Source: Meandrina meandrites (lineage: Eukaryota; Cnidaria; Anthozoa; Scleractinia; Meandrinidae). From it: a stretch of 64,000 nt of DNA. The notes under the pieces are model-generated. The model saw nothing but the letters and a program-made list of their open reading frames with translations. It searched no databases and had not been told where the DNA came from. The stretch lies in NCBI GenBank assembly GCA_963693305.1, contig OY855906.1:12547602-12611601 (forward strand). The letters run 5' to 3'. Below are positions 45,712 through 57,600 of this stretch, one piece after another. The position numbers were made by a program, and so were the translations under genes. Every line of letters starts with the position of its first letter. Position 1 is the first letter of the stretch.

Positions 45712-47913
45712 AGGCCATCACCCTTTTTTTCTCTGTTTAGCGTCGTCCGACCGACCCAGATATTTTTGCGTCTTCAAAAAAAAAAAAAGAATGTTATACA
45801 GAAGGTAAGGAAAGCAATGACACATTATTCTGAAACGTAGACAATTTTTTGCCATGCATATTTTTAGTTTTTTACGCTGTTCTCACTTGAGTTTAAGGTG
45901 GCTCGACTGGATTTTTTAGGGGCAACACCGCTCAAGTTTGAGAACTAACCAGACTGTCATTAACAATGCCATCGAAAAACGATCACCACAGCTGAATTAG
46001 GTAAAGATGAAAATTTGTTATGACCAGTGTTATTTTGACATCGGAGTTGTCATAGCAACGTAATGACGTCATTACGTTTATCAATTTCGTTCGTATTGCT
46101 CGGCACCAGGAGATTTTTTCGGAAATCGCTCAAGGGAGCATGTACCTCCTATACCTGCCTCAATGTTGGCAAAGTTTGAACAAATTCTGTGAGAGCGTTA
46201 TCGAAATTTTTGGGGATGAAGTTTCGAGGGTTATAAATACAGTAAAAAACATACTATTGAGATAATAGGGTGATGTCTGAAGAACACGACGCGCCTTGGG
46301 GATGCAGTTTCATCTCATAGTAGTTTGATGCCATTTAAAATTGTGTATACAAAATTATGGGGATCGCCACGACCGATTGCGAAAAAACGGATTTGATGAG
46401 CGTGCATTCAGGTGCTCTTGTTTGCCACTTTTGTAAATAATTTGGTCTACACCTACAAATGTGATAATTATTTGGAAACCGCTCGATGAATTTTTTAAAA
46501 AACTTGTCAATCTCGAGGTTTGTCATCAATTTATATGGCTTGCAAGTTTCAAGGTCATTGAAAACACGTAAGGCAATAAAATCGGGGCTCCAATGTACTA
46601 CTTTTTTCTCCCAGATTTCGTGTTTACAAGTGAGTGTCCTCATTATTCACGGGCATTGTATTCAACTTTCATTTTCACGTGCACAACTCAGCAAAAAATT
46701 CATTTGCATTTTATCAGTGAGTTTAGACTTTTTTCCTGATCTGTTGTTCTACACAAAAATAGCTTTTCGTTTCCTGGAGAAAGAGACCCTCGGCATTGCT
46801 GTATTACAGTCTAATGGCGTAACAAATATTATTACAGTTTTCAAGTCATATCAGCATGTTTCCCGAACATTTTTAGAAAGCAATTGAGCGTTCTGTTTAA
46901 TGCAAATGAATTTTTGGCTGAGTTGTGCACGTGGACATGAAAGTAAAAAACAATACACGTGAATAATGAGGACACTCACTTGTAAACACAAAATCTGCGA
47001 GAGAAAAGTAGTACATTGGAGCCCCGAATTTATTGTCTTAAATGTTTTCAATGACCTTGAAACTTGCAGGCCATATAAACTGATGACAAACCTCGAGATT
47101 GACAAGTTTTTAAAAAAATTCATCGAGCGGTTTCCAAACAATTATCACATTTCTAGGTGTAGACCAAATTATTTACAAAACTGGCAACAAGAGCACCTGG
47201 ATGCACGCTCATCAAATCCGTTTTTTTCGCAATCGGTCGTGGCGATCCCCATAATTTTGTATACACAATTTTAAATGGCATCAAACTACTATGAGATGAA
47301 ACTGCATCCCCAAAGCGCGTCGTGTTCTTCAGATATTACCCTATTATCTCAATAGTATGTTTTTTACTGTATTTATAACCCTCGAAACTTCATCCCCAAA
47401 AATTTCGATAACGCTCTCACAGAATTTGTTCAAACTTTGCCAACATTGAGGCAGGTATAGGAAGTATCTGCTCCCTTGAGCGATTTCCGAAAAAATCGCC
47501 TGGTGCCGAGCAATACGAACGAAAGTGATAAACGTGATGACGTCATTACGTTGCTATGACAACTCCGATGTCAAAATAACACTGGTCATAACAAATTTTC
47601 ATCTTTACCTAATTCAGCTGTGGTGATCGTTTTTCGATGGCATTGTTAATGACAGTCTGGTTAGTTCTCAAACTTGAGCGGTGTTGCCCCTGAAAAATCC
47701 AGTCGAGCCACCTTAACGACGACGTCGATTTTTCCTTCCTCCATTGCCGCCATGTTGACTTTGTAACCATGTCTTCTTGTTTCCACGCTCCACGGATATT
47801 CTGCTGAGGTACCGGGCCTCCTCCTTATCCACTATTTTATTTTCTTTTCCGACGACCGACCCAAAATCAGAAAACACGTAGGACAATAAACGAAAAAAAA
47901 AAGGGGATGGCCT
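45712..47913. mobile_element. AGGCCATC-ended element carrying a TTAA foldback
   Basis: The ends AGGCCATCACCCTTTTTTT and the reverse complement of AAAAAAAGGGGATGGCCT match, and CCGACCGACCCA occurs inside both ends in inverted orientation. Without the foldback at 45897-47712 it would be about 380 bp. Target duplication unclear. Confidence 0.7.
45897..47712. mobile_element. TTAA-flanked foldback element
   Basis: Two arms of about 820 bp (45897-46715 and 46895-47712) are mirror images around a unique core of about 180 bp. The ends are GGTGGCTCGACTGGATTTTT and its inverse, flanked by TTAA at 45893-45896 and 47713-47716. A frame of about 102 codons (MRTLTCKHEIWEKKV / MRTLTCKHKICERKV) appears in both arms, pointing outward. 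It is a by-product of the mirrored arms and I see no protein family in it. TTAA duplication suggests a piggyBac- or Kolobok-type mobiliser. Confidence 0.88.
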
Positions 47914-48297
47914 AACAATGTTATAATATTTATTTATTATATCTCTAAGACAGTACGCGCGCTGTGATTGGTCAATTTTACGGGCCGTATTCTACAGTAC
48001 GGCCCGAGAAATTTGAGAGTTCTCCTGATGCGATAAGTTTTGTTTATCAAAATTTACAACGAAAATTTTGAAAGCTACTTTGAAAACATCTGCATTCGGA
48101 CAAAACATTTTGAGAAACAAAAGCGAAAAGAACAGGGTCTTACAAAATTCAAACTAGATTTTTCAGACCTTTTAGAAACTGAAAGCGTCCCCGACCCCGA
48201 GCATCACCCAAGTCAGAAACTTGACAATTTTCTCTCTGCCGAAAGGTAGAGAAGTCGAATTCTGAATGAAAAAGATTTAAAGAGTTTTGTCGAGAGT

Positions 48298-48362
48298 TAG
48301 CCTACGAATACAGCCGCCTCTCATCGCTCCCGGAATGAGAGGCGGCTGTATTCGCAGGCTAG
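48298..48362. repeat. hairpin, 26-bp arms
   Basis: AGCCTACGAATACAGCCGCC plus TCTCAT mirrors ATGAGAGGCGGCTGTATTCG plus CAGGCT with one mismatch. The loop is 10 nt (CGCTCCCGGA). Confidence 0.85.
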
Positions 48363-48919
48363 TCGAGAGTAAACGAACAAAACATTCAAAACAACGTACC
48401 TGCTGCTGTTCTCGACGATCTCTTCGGCAAATTTTTAACGACGTCCGCTTATTATTTTGAAAACGGCCGGATAGTTCGAGTTCACCCCAGACAAAAGTTC
48501 GATAGTGTACTCATTTTCCAACAAGAATTCTGCACCAAACACCTCTCAGGACGACACAAAAAAGCGCTTAAAAGTAGACGGAGGTCTCTGAGGTTTTTAC
48601 CGGTTGTTTGTTGCTTGCGGTCACCGCTTTCTTCTCAGTAGAGTTGTTCTTCTCTGTTTATCGAACTTCACATCACTTCAGGAGTTATTTCAAAGTAATC
48701 TTGAACTGTATCCAGTTTTCCACAGAAAGGAGCTTTACGAATTAATCGTAAAATTAAGACGTTTGAAGTTTGGATTCACGTCTGCGAGCCAACTGCAAAC
48801 TGTTTTCGTAAGCCAATAAATTTCGCTTTCTTCTTGCATTTGACGCGCGCGTCATTCAAATGTAGCCGCGATTGACTTGAAATGGTTTCTTTTCTCCAGA
48901 ATGAGAGATATAATAAATA

Positions 48920-49078
48920 TCTTATTAACCTCGTTTTCTCGGTCCGTACTGTAAAATACGGATCCTCGTTTTTTCCCATCGATTTATGGCCCGCGCGCTT
49001 CGCGCTTGGGCCATAAATCGACGGGAAAAAACTCGGTCCGTATTTTACAGTACGGACCTCGAACTCGATTAATAAGAG
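48920..49078. repeat. large hairpin over GGGCCATAAATCGA
   Basis: The outer stem pairs CTTATTAA with TTAATAAG and GGTCCGTACTGTAAAATACG with its inverse. The inner stem pairs TTTTTTCCCATCGATTTATG plus GCCC with GGGCCATAAATCG..GGGAAAAAA, around a loop of GCGCGCTTCGCGCTT. It is a foldback of a family dispersed in cnidarian genomes, as far as I recall. Confidence 0.8.
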
Positions 49079-49702
49079 GTATGTATTCTGTTCTCGAATA
49101 TACCGGTCTGGCCTGCCCGGTTCTGACAAATGGAAAGCGCCCTAACTAAATTGGCCAGGAAAGCCAACATTGATGTGGCCGAGTGTGCCAGTGACAACGA
49201 TGCGAAGGTGAAGCATGAGCGGAGGCCCAATTTTACTGTGAGACTAAAGATATACACAGGTGGCCCAAACTCACGATGAGAAGAGTTTTAATAAAACGCG
49301 GAACGTGACTCTCGCCTTGCAGTATGTGGAGGTGTTGTGTTACAACGGTTGGAAAATAAACCCTTGAAGATTTGTATGGGAAGAAACGTATAAGGATTAA
49401 AAGCTGGATACTATGATATTTTGACAATAAAATCAACTTACATCTATGCCTGGATGTCTCGTCTGTTGCTATCTCGTTACTGTGGTCGATCCTTATGGCG
49501 ACTTTTGGCTTTTCGAGTCTAAGAACCTCGAAAAGTCATAACTAAGACGAACTGACTTTGATTTACTAAGGTTTATTTTAAAACTTGCTTCACGGTACTC
49601 TGTGAATTGTCTTGTACTCTTATCAAGTATGTTATTAGAATTTTGACAAAACGCAAGTGAAATTATTTCCTAATTTCACGAGTATACCATTTGGTTACCT
49701 TT

Positions 49703-50062
49703 TAATATCATGGGTGACAAATTACGCTTGCAATAGTACTTTTTTAAGTTGTTTATTGTGTCTTCATGAACGAACCGGTTGGAAACGACTCCCGTGCAAA
49801 ACCGCTCAAAAGTCTGTTCAATGCCATTCATGTTATCCCTAAAAGATTATAAGACGACCAAACAAACTGGCCAAGGTGAAATTCAAGCGAAAATGTGCAA
49901 AGCTTAAGCTTTAAGATCCAGATCCAGATCCAGTGCGCCATCTTGGCACTGAGACATGGGAAACGTTGGCATGGAAATTTTGTAATTTCACATGTGAAAT
50001 TATAAAATTAACGCTAAAATTTCGCGCCAAAATTAAGGAGTAATTTGTCACCCATGATATTA
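49703..50062. mobile_element. MITE with ATATCATGGGTGACAAATTAC ends, TA-flanked
   Basis: The 21-bp inverted ends (ATATCATGGGTGACAAATTA) are perfect and lie between TA dinucleotides. 360 bp, no gene. An internal palindrome TTTCACATGTGAAA lies near the right end. TA insertion suggests a mariner-like origin. Confidence 0.8.
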
Positions 50063-51627
50063 CAGATGAAACTTTATCCATCTAGTTATCCGTAAAAAGC
50101 CCCCGTAGAGATGTAGCCATGCTTTTGACTTCGGAACAAACAACCCGAACGAAGACAGGAAGAGTAAGCCAAAAAGAAGTCAAAAAAATGATACGTTATA
50201 GGAACATAGAGCTAGACGCTAAACTTTTATTTCACGATATACTCTCCTTGTCGACAACTGGACAATCAAATGCATCAAAAATACAAAACCACAGTTATAA
50301 TGGCAATTTGATTGCTTTAACGTAATTTCGGAAGTAACAATGGAGTTATCGTCAATTCAATTTTAAAATACCCTTCCTTTCACAAACTAATTTGTAATTA
50401 TGGACAAATAATCAGTAATCATAGCTATTTTTTACATTGTTTTCCCAAATATCGCAAACTTCCAGCTATTGAAGTGAAACGATATATTAAGTCCTCAAAA
50501 TTGTCCTGTTGGACACGTCAAATTACTTACGATAAAATCCTTGTGAGGGCGCCTAGCTTTCGTCCTCTTGTAGACGTGTTGGCTGTTTTAAAATTATAAT
50601 CCTAAGAAGCTATAGCCTTTCCACTTTAATAGTCAGAGAAAACAAGTGCGAATCTGAAGACCTCTAAAATAGCAATCGTAGCCAATTCTTGTCATCCAAT
50701 CAGAAACTAGCGCCAGTACTCGCGAATCACTCCGAAAGTTGTCGCGAGAGCAGTCACCCACACGCCATAGAGATATGTCATGTCAGCTTTTTCAGCGTTG
50801 CTGACAAAAACTGCTGTTTAAATCACGTCTCAGAATCAAAACAATGGCATTTGTTTTCTTCTTTGTGGAAGTTCTCCCAGTAGACAGTTGTGCACACGCA
50901 GCCGAAGCTCTCCTTGAGAGCACTCCTGTTAGCAACAAGCTCTAGTGACGATCAACTTCATGTAACTCTGTTTGAATTGCCACTCGAACATTTAAGCGAC
51001 CGCGGCCAGCGACAATGGCAATTAACAACTGGTCTTTTCTTTTGTTCTTAAAGTGACTAAGTGACAACTCAAAAGTCAGATAGCTGTATATTCGCCTATA
51101 GACCACCATGATCCTTGAAACGTGAATTGTCGATTGTTAAAAATAGCTAAAATTGTGTGCGTTAACTAAAGCCATTAGACTCCTTGCCCTCGTTTTCTAT
51201 TAGCGACAGTAAACTCGGCTGCGTCTCGTTGACTATTCGCTCTTAGAAAACGATGGCCGGCTCTGCAAAGATTCATACCATCCATTAAGTTTTATGTACA
51301 AATGTTTGCGTATAAGCTTTTCTACAGCTAAAATAATTTGGCAACAGTACATATATTCGTGCGTTCACAGTTAAACTGCAAATCATTTCCAGTCTAACTG
51401 CAAGATGTGATAGCTAATAATAAAAGCTATATTGTGAGGAATATCATTAAAAAAAGCTTCATGTCATTTGTAACTGAGAACGACTCTCCGCATATATAAA
51501 GTAGCTACATCTGCAAGCTCGTTTCAGAACTAAGGAATCTAATTAATTTTAAGTAACTATGTGAAATGCGTTCTAATCGGATCATCTTGAGATGTTAATT
51601 CTCAAATTCTAATTTGTCCATGAAGTG
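50063..51627. other. region downstream of the ARFGEF3 homologue
   Basis: I see no coding exon here. It probably includes the 3' untranslated region of the ARFGEF3-like gene, but no canonical AATAAA on the minus strand could be picked out with confidence. Confidence 0.35.
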
Positions 51628-54600
51628 TTATAAGATACCATATATGGAGCCCACTCTTCGCACGACCTCGCACACTAATTGCTTCACTTTGGTGTCAGTG
51701 CCAGTAGATATCAGGCATGTCACAGCGGGGAAAACTGCTGGCAGTACAGCCTTGAATTGCAGTGTAGGCAAACTCAAAAGTAGTTCAAGCATGGTTATGA
51801 CTAGGTTTGTCCAAATGTTAACTTGAAGTAGTTCGTCCTCTTTTCGCTTCAAGAATTGTCTTTCAAGCTCTATCATACGGATATCCTCCTCCAAAAGCTG
51901 TTGATAGTGTTTAGATTTCGGATCCCGCGCGAATTTCTCCGATTTCCATCTGGCGAGCGGAGAATGTAAAGGTTCGTCCGGATAGCCGTTACTCCAGTTG
52001 GAAACATCACGACCCGGGGATGATGTTGAGGACAAAGAAAAGCTTCTTTCCAGCTCGACCTCGAAAGACATGCTCCCTTGCGCTTCGCTTTTGTACTGAT
52101 TATAAAGACGAACGTAAACACTGCTCAGCTGATCACACGCCTCGTTTAACCGGCGAACTATCCAATCCACGTTGCGGTCCCCTTTGAGCAGGTCGTTGTG
52201 GCTACGCGCGGGACTGTTGACCGCCTCCTCCTTAACGGCGTCGTCTTCTTTCTCTTGGTTGTTCGTTACACGGTCTCCGGTCAAAATGCGCTTGATGTGT
52301 GAGCTAGAAAAATGTTCGCCACTGTGTCTACAAATCTGGAACAACGTGTGAAGATAGCACGTGAATGCGGTCGTGGATTGCCGCAGGAGATTCGCGGGCG
52401 CGTCCAACTTGGCCAGCTTTTGTATTAAAGAGCGCAGACCGGGTCTAGCATTGAACTCATAGGCGACAGTGTGCGACTCCATTAGGCAGTCAAACAGGAC
52501 TGACAAGTTAGCCGGCGAGAGGTATGAAAGGAGACCTGGGAGATTCGCCTCAGTTCCCTCGTTGCTAAAACTCTCCACGGACGTAGCGGGGCTACCCGGG
52601 TTCGAGCTTTGTGCCATGACGCTATCTGCATTGTCAAGAAGAATGGAACCGAGTGTCTGTAGCAAGAGCTGATGGGATAGCAGACTGACCAACAAGCCGC
52701 GAAGAGGAACCCTGGGAACCAGTAAATACGAACGTCGTTATTAAAAATAAATGACAAAATTTCCCATTGTTTAAATCCCTTGCCCCTTTCATTTTGATTC
52801 TTAATCCTCGTAGCAACACAAACTTGTTTGTGAACTAACCGATCTGCATTCTCTGGTTTCTCTTTATTTTCCACCGAAGACAACACGAAAACGTAAGACC
52901 GCTGGTCATCTTCCTCGTTTGCGGGCCCAGGCGTATCTTGATTGTGGCTGGAAGCCTTGTCAACTTGACTGTCCAGCAAGAAGACCTGATCAACAATGGA
53001 GAACAGGAACGAAATATTAGTTTCAGACAATACAAAACAACGGAATTTCTCCTTAGAGGTTTTCTTTCAAGTCCAAGTCCCTGTGAAGTTCCGGCAAATT
53101 TAGGTCCTTTCACACAGTAACAAACTTTTTATTCGTTGATTGATAACTAACCTGTTCCGCCACTTGCTGTAGTCGTATCATATCAGCCGTAATGACGTCA
53201 CGTCGTGCGACAACCCTGACAGTCATGCCTTCGTCGCCATTAACGCTGAATGATCCTGGCTGAAAGCAAGCCACCATGTCCCTTAGGTTTGATAGTGTCG
53301 TGTGTACCGCCTCTCTGAGGCCCTCACTTACGATGAGCCATAGGTCCTCTGTGAAGACAGGCCCTCCTGAGAGTAAAAGGTGCCTGGATGAAGAGAAGGA
53401 CGCAACGCAAGAGGTTATTTGGCGACTTTAGCTTTAAAAAACTGAGAATGTCTTTTTACAAATTACAAATACGATAGCATTCAGACAGTTCTTGCACCTT
53501 CGCTAATTTTGCAACAACGAAAGGTTCTTATTTTCCAGTTTAAGGAAGAAAGAAAACTTCATATATACCACAAATTGACGCAACGAAAAAGTTAAATTCA
53601 CCTTAAACAAGAGCATCCGAGCCTGGCAATTCCCTCCACAGGTTGAGAAACACACTCTAACAACAGATCCAAGGTTTGTTTGATCATTCCAGGAACACAC
53701 TCTGCCGCACCTGAAAAACAATTAGAGGGGCTTCAAATGACTTTGACTGCCTTGGTTTCAATTTGTTTTATCTCAAAACTATACCTGCATACAACTGGTA
53801 TCCCGAAAAGATCCCGCAAAGACATTCTTTTGTGAACAACCTCGCTCCCAGGCCTTTCCCTTCCCCAAGTCCTGTGCACAACCTTTTTTTTTTTTTGGTT
53901 TATTCTCAGGATTGCTGTCAGCTATCACATATCCTAAATAGTAAACAGTGAATGTCAACTTACCTTGAACGCTTAAAAACTGCCCCAGCTCTTCCACGAC
54001 CAGCTCAGTCACGAGTCCGCATGCGTGCTTAAAGTTGCCCGCTGTACTCTCCCAGTAACTTCCATCTCTGTTACCTCGCTCGACCCACGACTCCAGCATC
54101 GGCAGCAAGAGATTGGTTACCACATAGATAGAGAAATGAGGGCCTGGTACAGTGGTAATTGAGCGAAGAATATCGAACAAGACCTCTAGAGTTTGGGGCT
54201 GAAATTTACAGGGGCATTGTGCGACTACCTTTGTGAGCCCCTCCAACAAAAGAAACCATACGCGCAGTACTCCCGTGTCGTCGATTGAAGCAATCGAGGC
54301 TGCTGACGTCATGTTCGAGCTATGGGCTTTCGCTTTCCGATTGGCTGATTCGCTTTGTTTAATGGGACTTGAAGTAGGACTCGGGGTGCCTGGAAATTCG
54401 GAGGAGTGTTCCACCAAGCGAACAGCGTGCGATCCATGAAAGACCAAACTTGAAGGCATGATGTATATCGAGGCCAACTTCTTCGACATGCTCAACAGAT
54501 ATTCCAAAGCCGGAAGGCACATCTCGTTGCCTGTTCCCATGTCACTGTAGGAATTGCTTTCGGAATCGTTTCGGCTGCCTTCGTAGTTGTCGTCTACTCC

Positions 54601-57600
54601 CGAGCCACGTACGAACATGAGAAGTGTCTGGATGCACTGCACGGCAGCGGATGCGAACACCGACGAGTTCTTGTTCGTGAGAAAAGCCGAGAGTATGTCG
54701 AGTATCTGATGAGGTCTGCGGCCTGCTTCTAATCCGTCCGTATTCTTGCGGGAAACTACCGGCATGTTTCTCAAGGCGGAGAATATTGGCCTCCAACCAG
54801 ACTTGATGCTACTTAAATGAGTTTCCACCAGTTGACAGAGAGTTGTTAATATCTGTTAAGACAATTAATTTGTTAAATTAGAAACGAGGAACTGAAGGCG
54901 ACTTCTGCGTGGCTCTTTACGAGACACATTGGCCTATTATTTTGCGCGCTAGACTCCGAATCGATCTGTCCGGTGGCAAGAATTGGCAGGCGTCACTGTG
55001 TTGTGTCCTTGGGCAAGACAATTTACTCTCACAGTGCCTCTCTCCACCCAGGGGTATAAGTGAGTACTAGCGAATGTTTAGGGCAAGCTAACAAAATGCT
55101 GGGGGAAGGGGGTAACGTGCGGTGTACTGGCGTCCCATCCAGGCGGAGGGGGGGGGGGGGGGGGGAGGGCAGCAATACCCCTAGTGACCTCATGCCACAA
55201 AGTCTGGCGCGCTGACCTGTTCCGTCACTACGCTACGAAAAGGCTTTATTGGTCAGCTTCCAACCACTACATTACAAACAACTGGCGTTTCATATGATTA
55301 CCTGTTCTTGATCATCTTCACTACACGATGTTGATGACAAGATCCCATCAAAAGGTTTAAACAGCGCCTCGTGGAACCAAAAGTGAGGGAGTTCGCTGCG
55401 GTTGCTCAGCAGTTCCGTCATGATGTCATGAAGGGACGTGATCGCTAACTTGGAAATGTGCCTGTCCTTGTGAGATACAGCCTGTGGAGACGGGAGAGTA
55501 AAAGAAAATAAAGCAATTAACAAATAAAACTAAGAATATTTACTAAGAACGTTTGTTCTGAGTAAGTAGGACTCAGATGCCCAATATAGCATAAACATTA
55601 ACATGATTCATATTGCATATTGGTCGCCAAAGAAAGCAGACGGCCAGTGCTTAATTTCTAACTAAAACGATGCAAAACAAAGCAGAAATTGAATTACACA
55701 AAACGGTTGGGGGCATGGGTTTATTATATGAAATCAAAGTTACCTTCATTATTATTTTATTTCATTTAGTTTTAAAAATAAACAAAGCTGAACTTAACTG
55801 AACTAAACTGAATACTTTATTTACCCTCAGATTTTCAGTACAGAAGTTTTATGATAGCTAGTATCTCCGAGCATTTCCTACCCCATTTACAGATGTCATT
55901 GCAAATGCAGCACATACTCCTCAATTATTTTAAGTACCTGAGTGTTACTTTTAAGACCCTGAGTGCTGATCAAATAGTTTAAATTTGAATCGTGGTAGCA
56001 GTAGTCAACCATAGTAAAGTTGACAACTTAGGATTGACTTCCCAACAATATTAGATTACTGCGGCCGTATGGCTTTTTCTCTTATACCAACCTCCACAAA
56101 GTGCGGTGCTATCACTGCCCATGCTCTCATGAGATGCAACAGCGGTCTACTAGTATTGCGGGCGCTCCTGAGTATCACATCCGCCAGCCGATACAAATGA
56201 AGTGTTGTGCTGAAAGATGGCGATTGGCCGTTTGAACCGGCTGGAACTCCTCCGGGAGAAGTTGAACTTCTGTCAACTACAGAACCAAACAGCTGCGTCT
56301 TGGAGGCGTACACCAAAGCTTCAAGGAACGACAAAAGACCTTCAAGGTGAAGCGTGTTAGCGGCGTGCTCAAAAAGTCGATCTACTGCCGCGGAAAGAGC
56401 GTAAATTGCGCGGGAGGCATCGGCCGGGGTCAGCAGTCCGCCATTGCACGGCGCTTGTTCCGAGCCATTCTCGGAATTTTGTCGGACGACGCCGGTACCA
56501 TTCGGAGAGAGCTCGCCGGAAAGGTAGTCAGAGATGCTAGAAGATTCGGACATGGGCGAAGCTATGTCGGAGTTTATTCGGAGAGAGTTCGGCGGTGTCA
56601 AGTGTGACGACAAGTCTCCGACACCGCTACTGAAATGCACACGCTCAAGTTGTGATATGTACGTACAGCATCTGCAGAATGAAACCCTGTGATCAATATC
56701 CATTTTCTCTTTACAGTATTGATACATTGCCAAGAAGAAAGGTAACAAGAATATATAAAATCATCAACTTGGGGAAATAATATTGATTACAAAACTATTT
56801 TCTCAGAACAAATATTTGAAAAAGACGGGCAATTATAGCATATATTTTGAACTTGGAGTTGAAAAACTGGAGAATGTTGTTTTAATGTACCTTCACACTG
56901 AAATTTCTGAAAACTAAAATTAATGTAACTCTGTGGCAATCAATGAGGAAATGCAGTTAATGATGGATCTGATTGGCTGACACGAGAAAGTGGCGCGAAT
57001 TTTATAAACCAATCACTAAGCGTAGAAATGCAAAGCCAAAGCAAACGCAAATTACTTCCGACACTCGAGTGAAAATCTCTCTATTTATTAGGAATAGATG
57101 TACCTGAACACATGTTTCCAGCATTCGGGCGCGTGACTCCCCAGCTCTACTCCGACGGCCAGCAGTCCATCCATACTTAAGACATGCGCAGCGTGAAGTT
57201 TGATGGAGCTTGGTGATGAGTGCGACCTGGTTCTTTTTCCTTCCAGACCCTCTCCCCCACAGGAAGCGTTTGCTAACTGCGCTAGAACCAGTTCACATCG
57301 GGTTTGAATTCCCAGCGTGCAGCACAGGCGGGCTGCGCGGCGCAGGCCATCCAGGCTGAGGCAGATTGTGTCACGTTCGCGATTGTGATCTCTCTTAGAT
57401 TCTCCGCCAAGCATTGCAGCAACACTGTTTGCAGTACCTGGAATTTATGAAAAGATAATAATTATGGATACAGATCAGAGTTCCGTTAAGTATTTGTTCA
57501 AGCCTAGTTTCCCGTCAGATCGGCGCTTATCTCCAATTTTCGTAGCATTGATCGCACGGAAGTATTTCTACTCAACACCCACTCTTGGATAGAATGATAG

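Larger units (their letters stand above)
47914..49085. repeat. repeat region with two strong hairpins
   Basis: No convincing gene. It holds a small palindrome at about 47979-48006 (CGGGCCGTA..CAGTACGGCCCG), a 65-bp hairpin at 48298-48362 and a larger one at 48920-49078. The stretch 48600-48960 is similar to 17030-17240 and 17950-18090 in the GPCR1 insertion (AACTGTATCCAGTTT and ATCTTATTAACCTC landmarks), so both belong to one dispersed repeat family. A 69-codon frame at 48040 has no recognisable motif. Confidence 0.55.

Noticed and set aside
46335..47274. Paired 102-codon frames MRTLTCKH..., on opposite strands
   Set aside because: They are the same sequence in the two mirror arms of a foldback; similarity reflects the inverted duplication and not selection on a protein.
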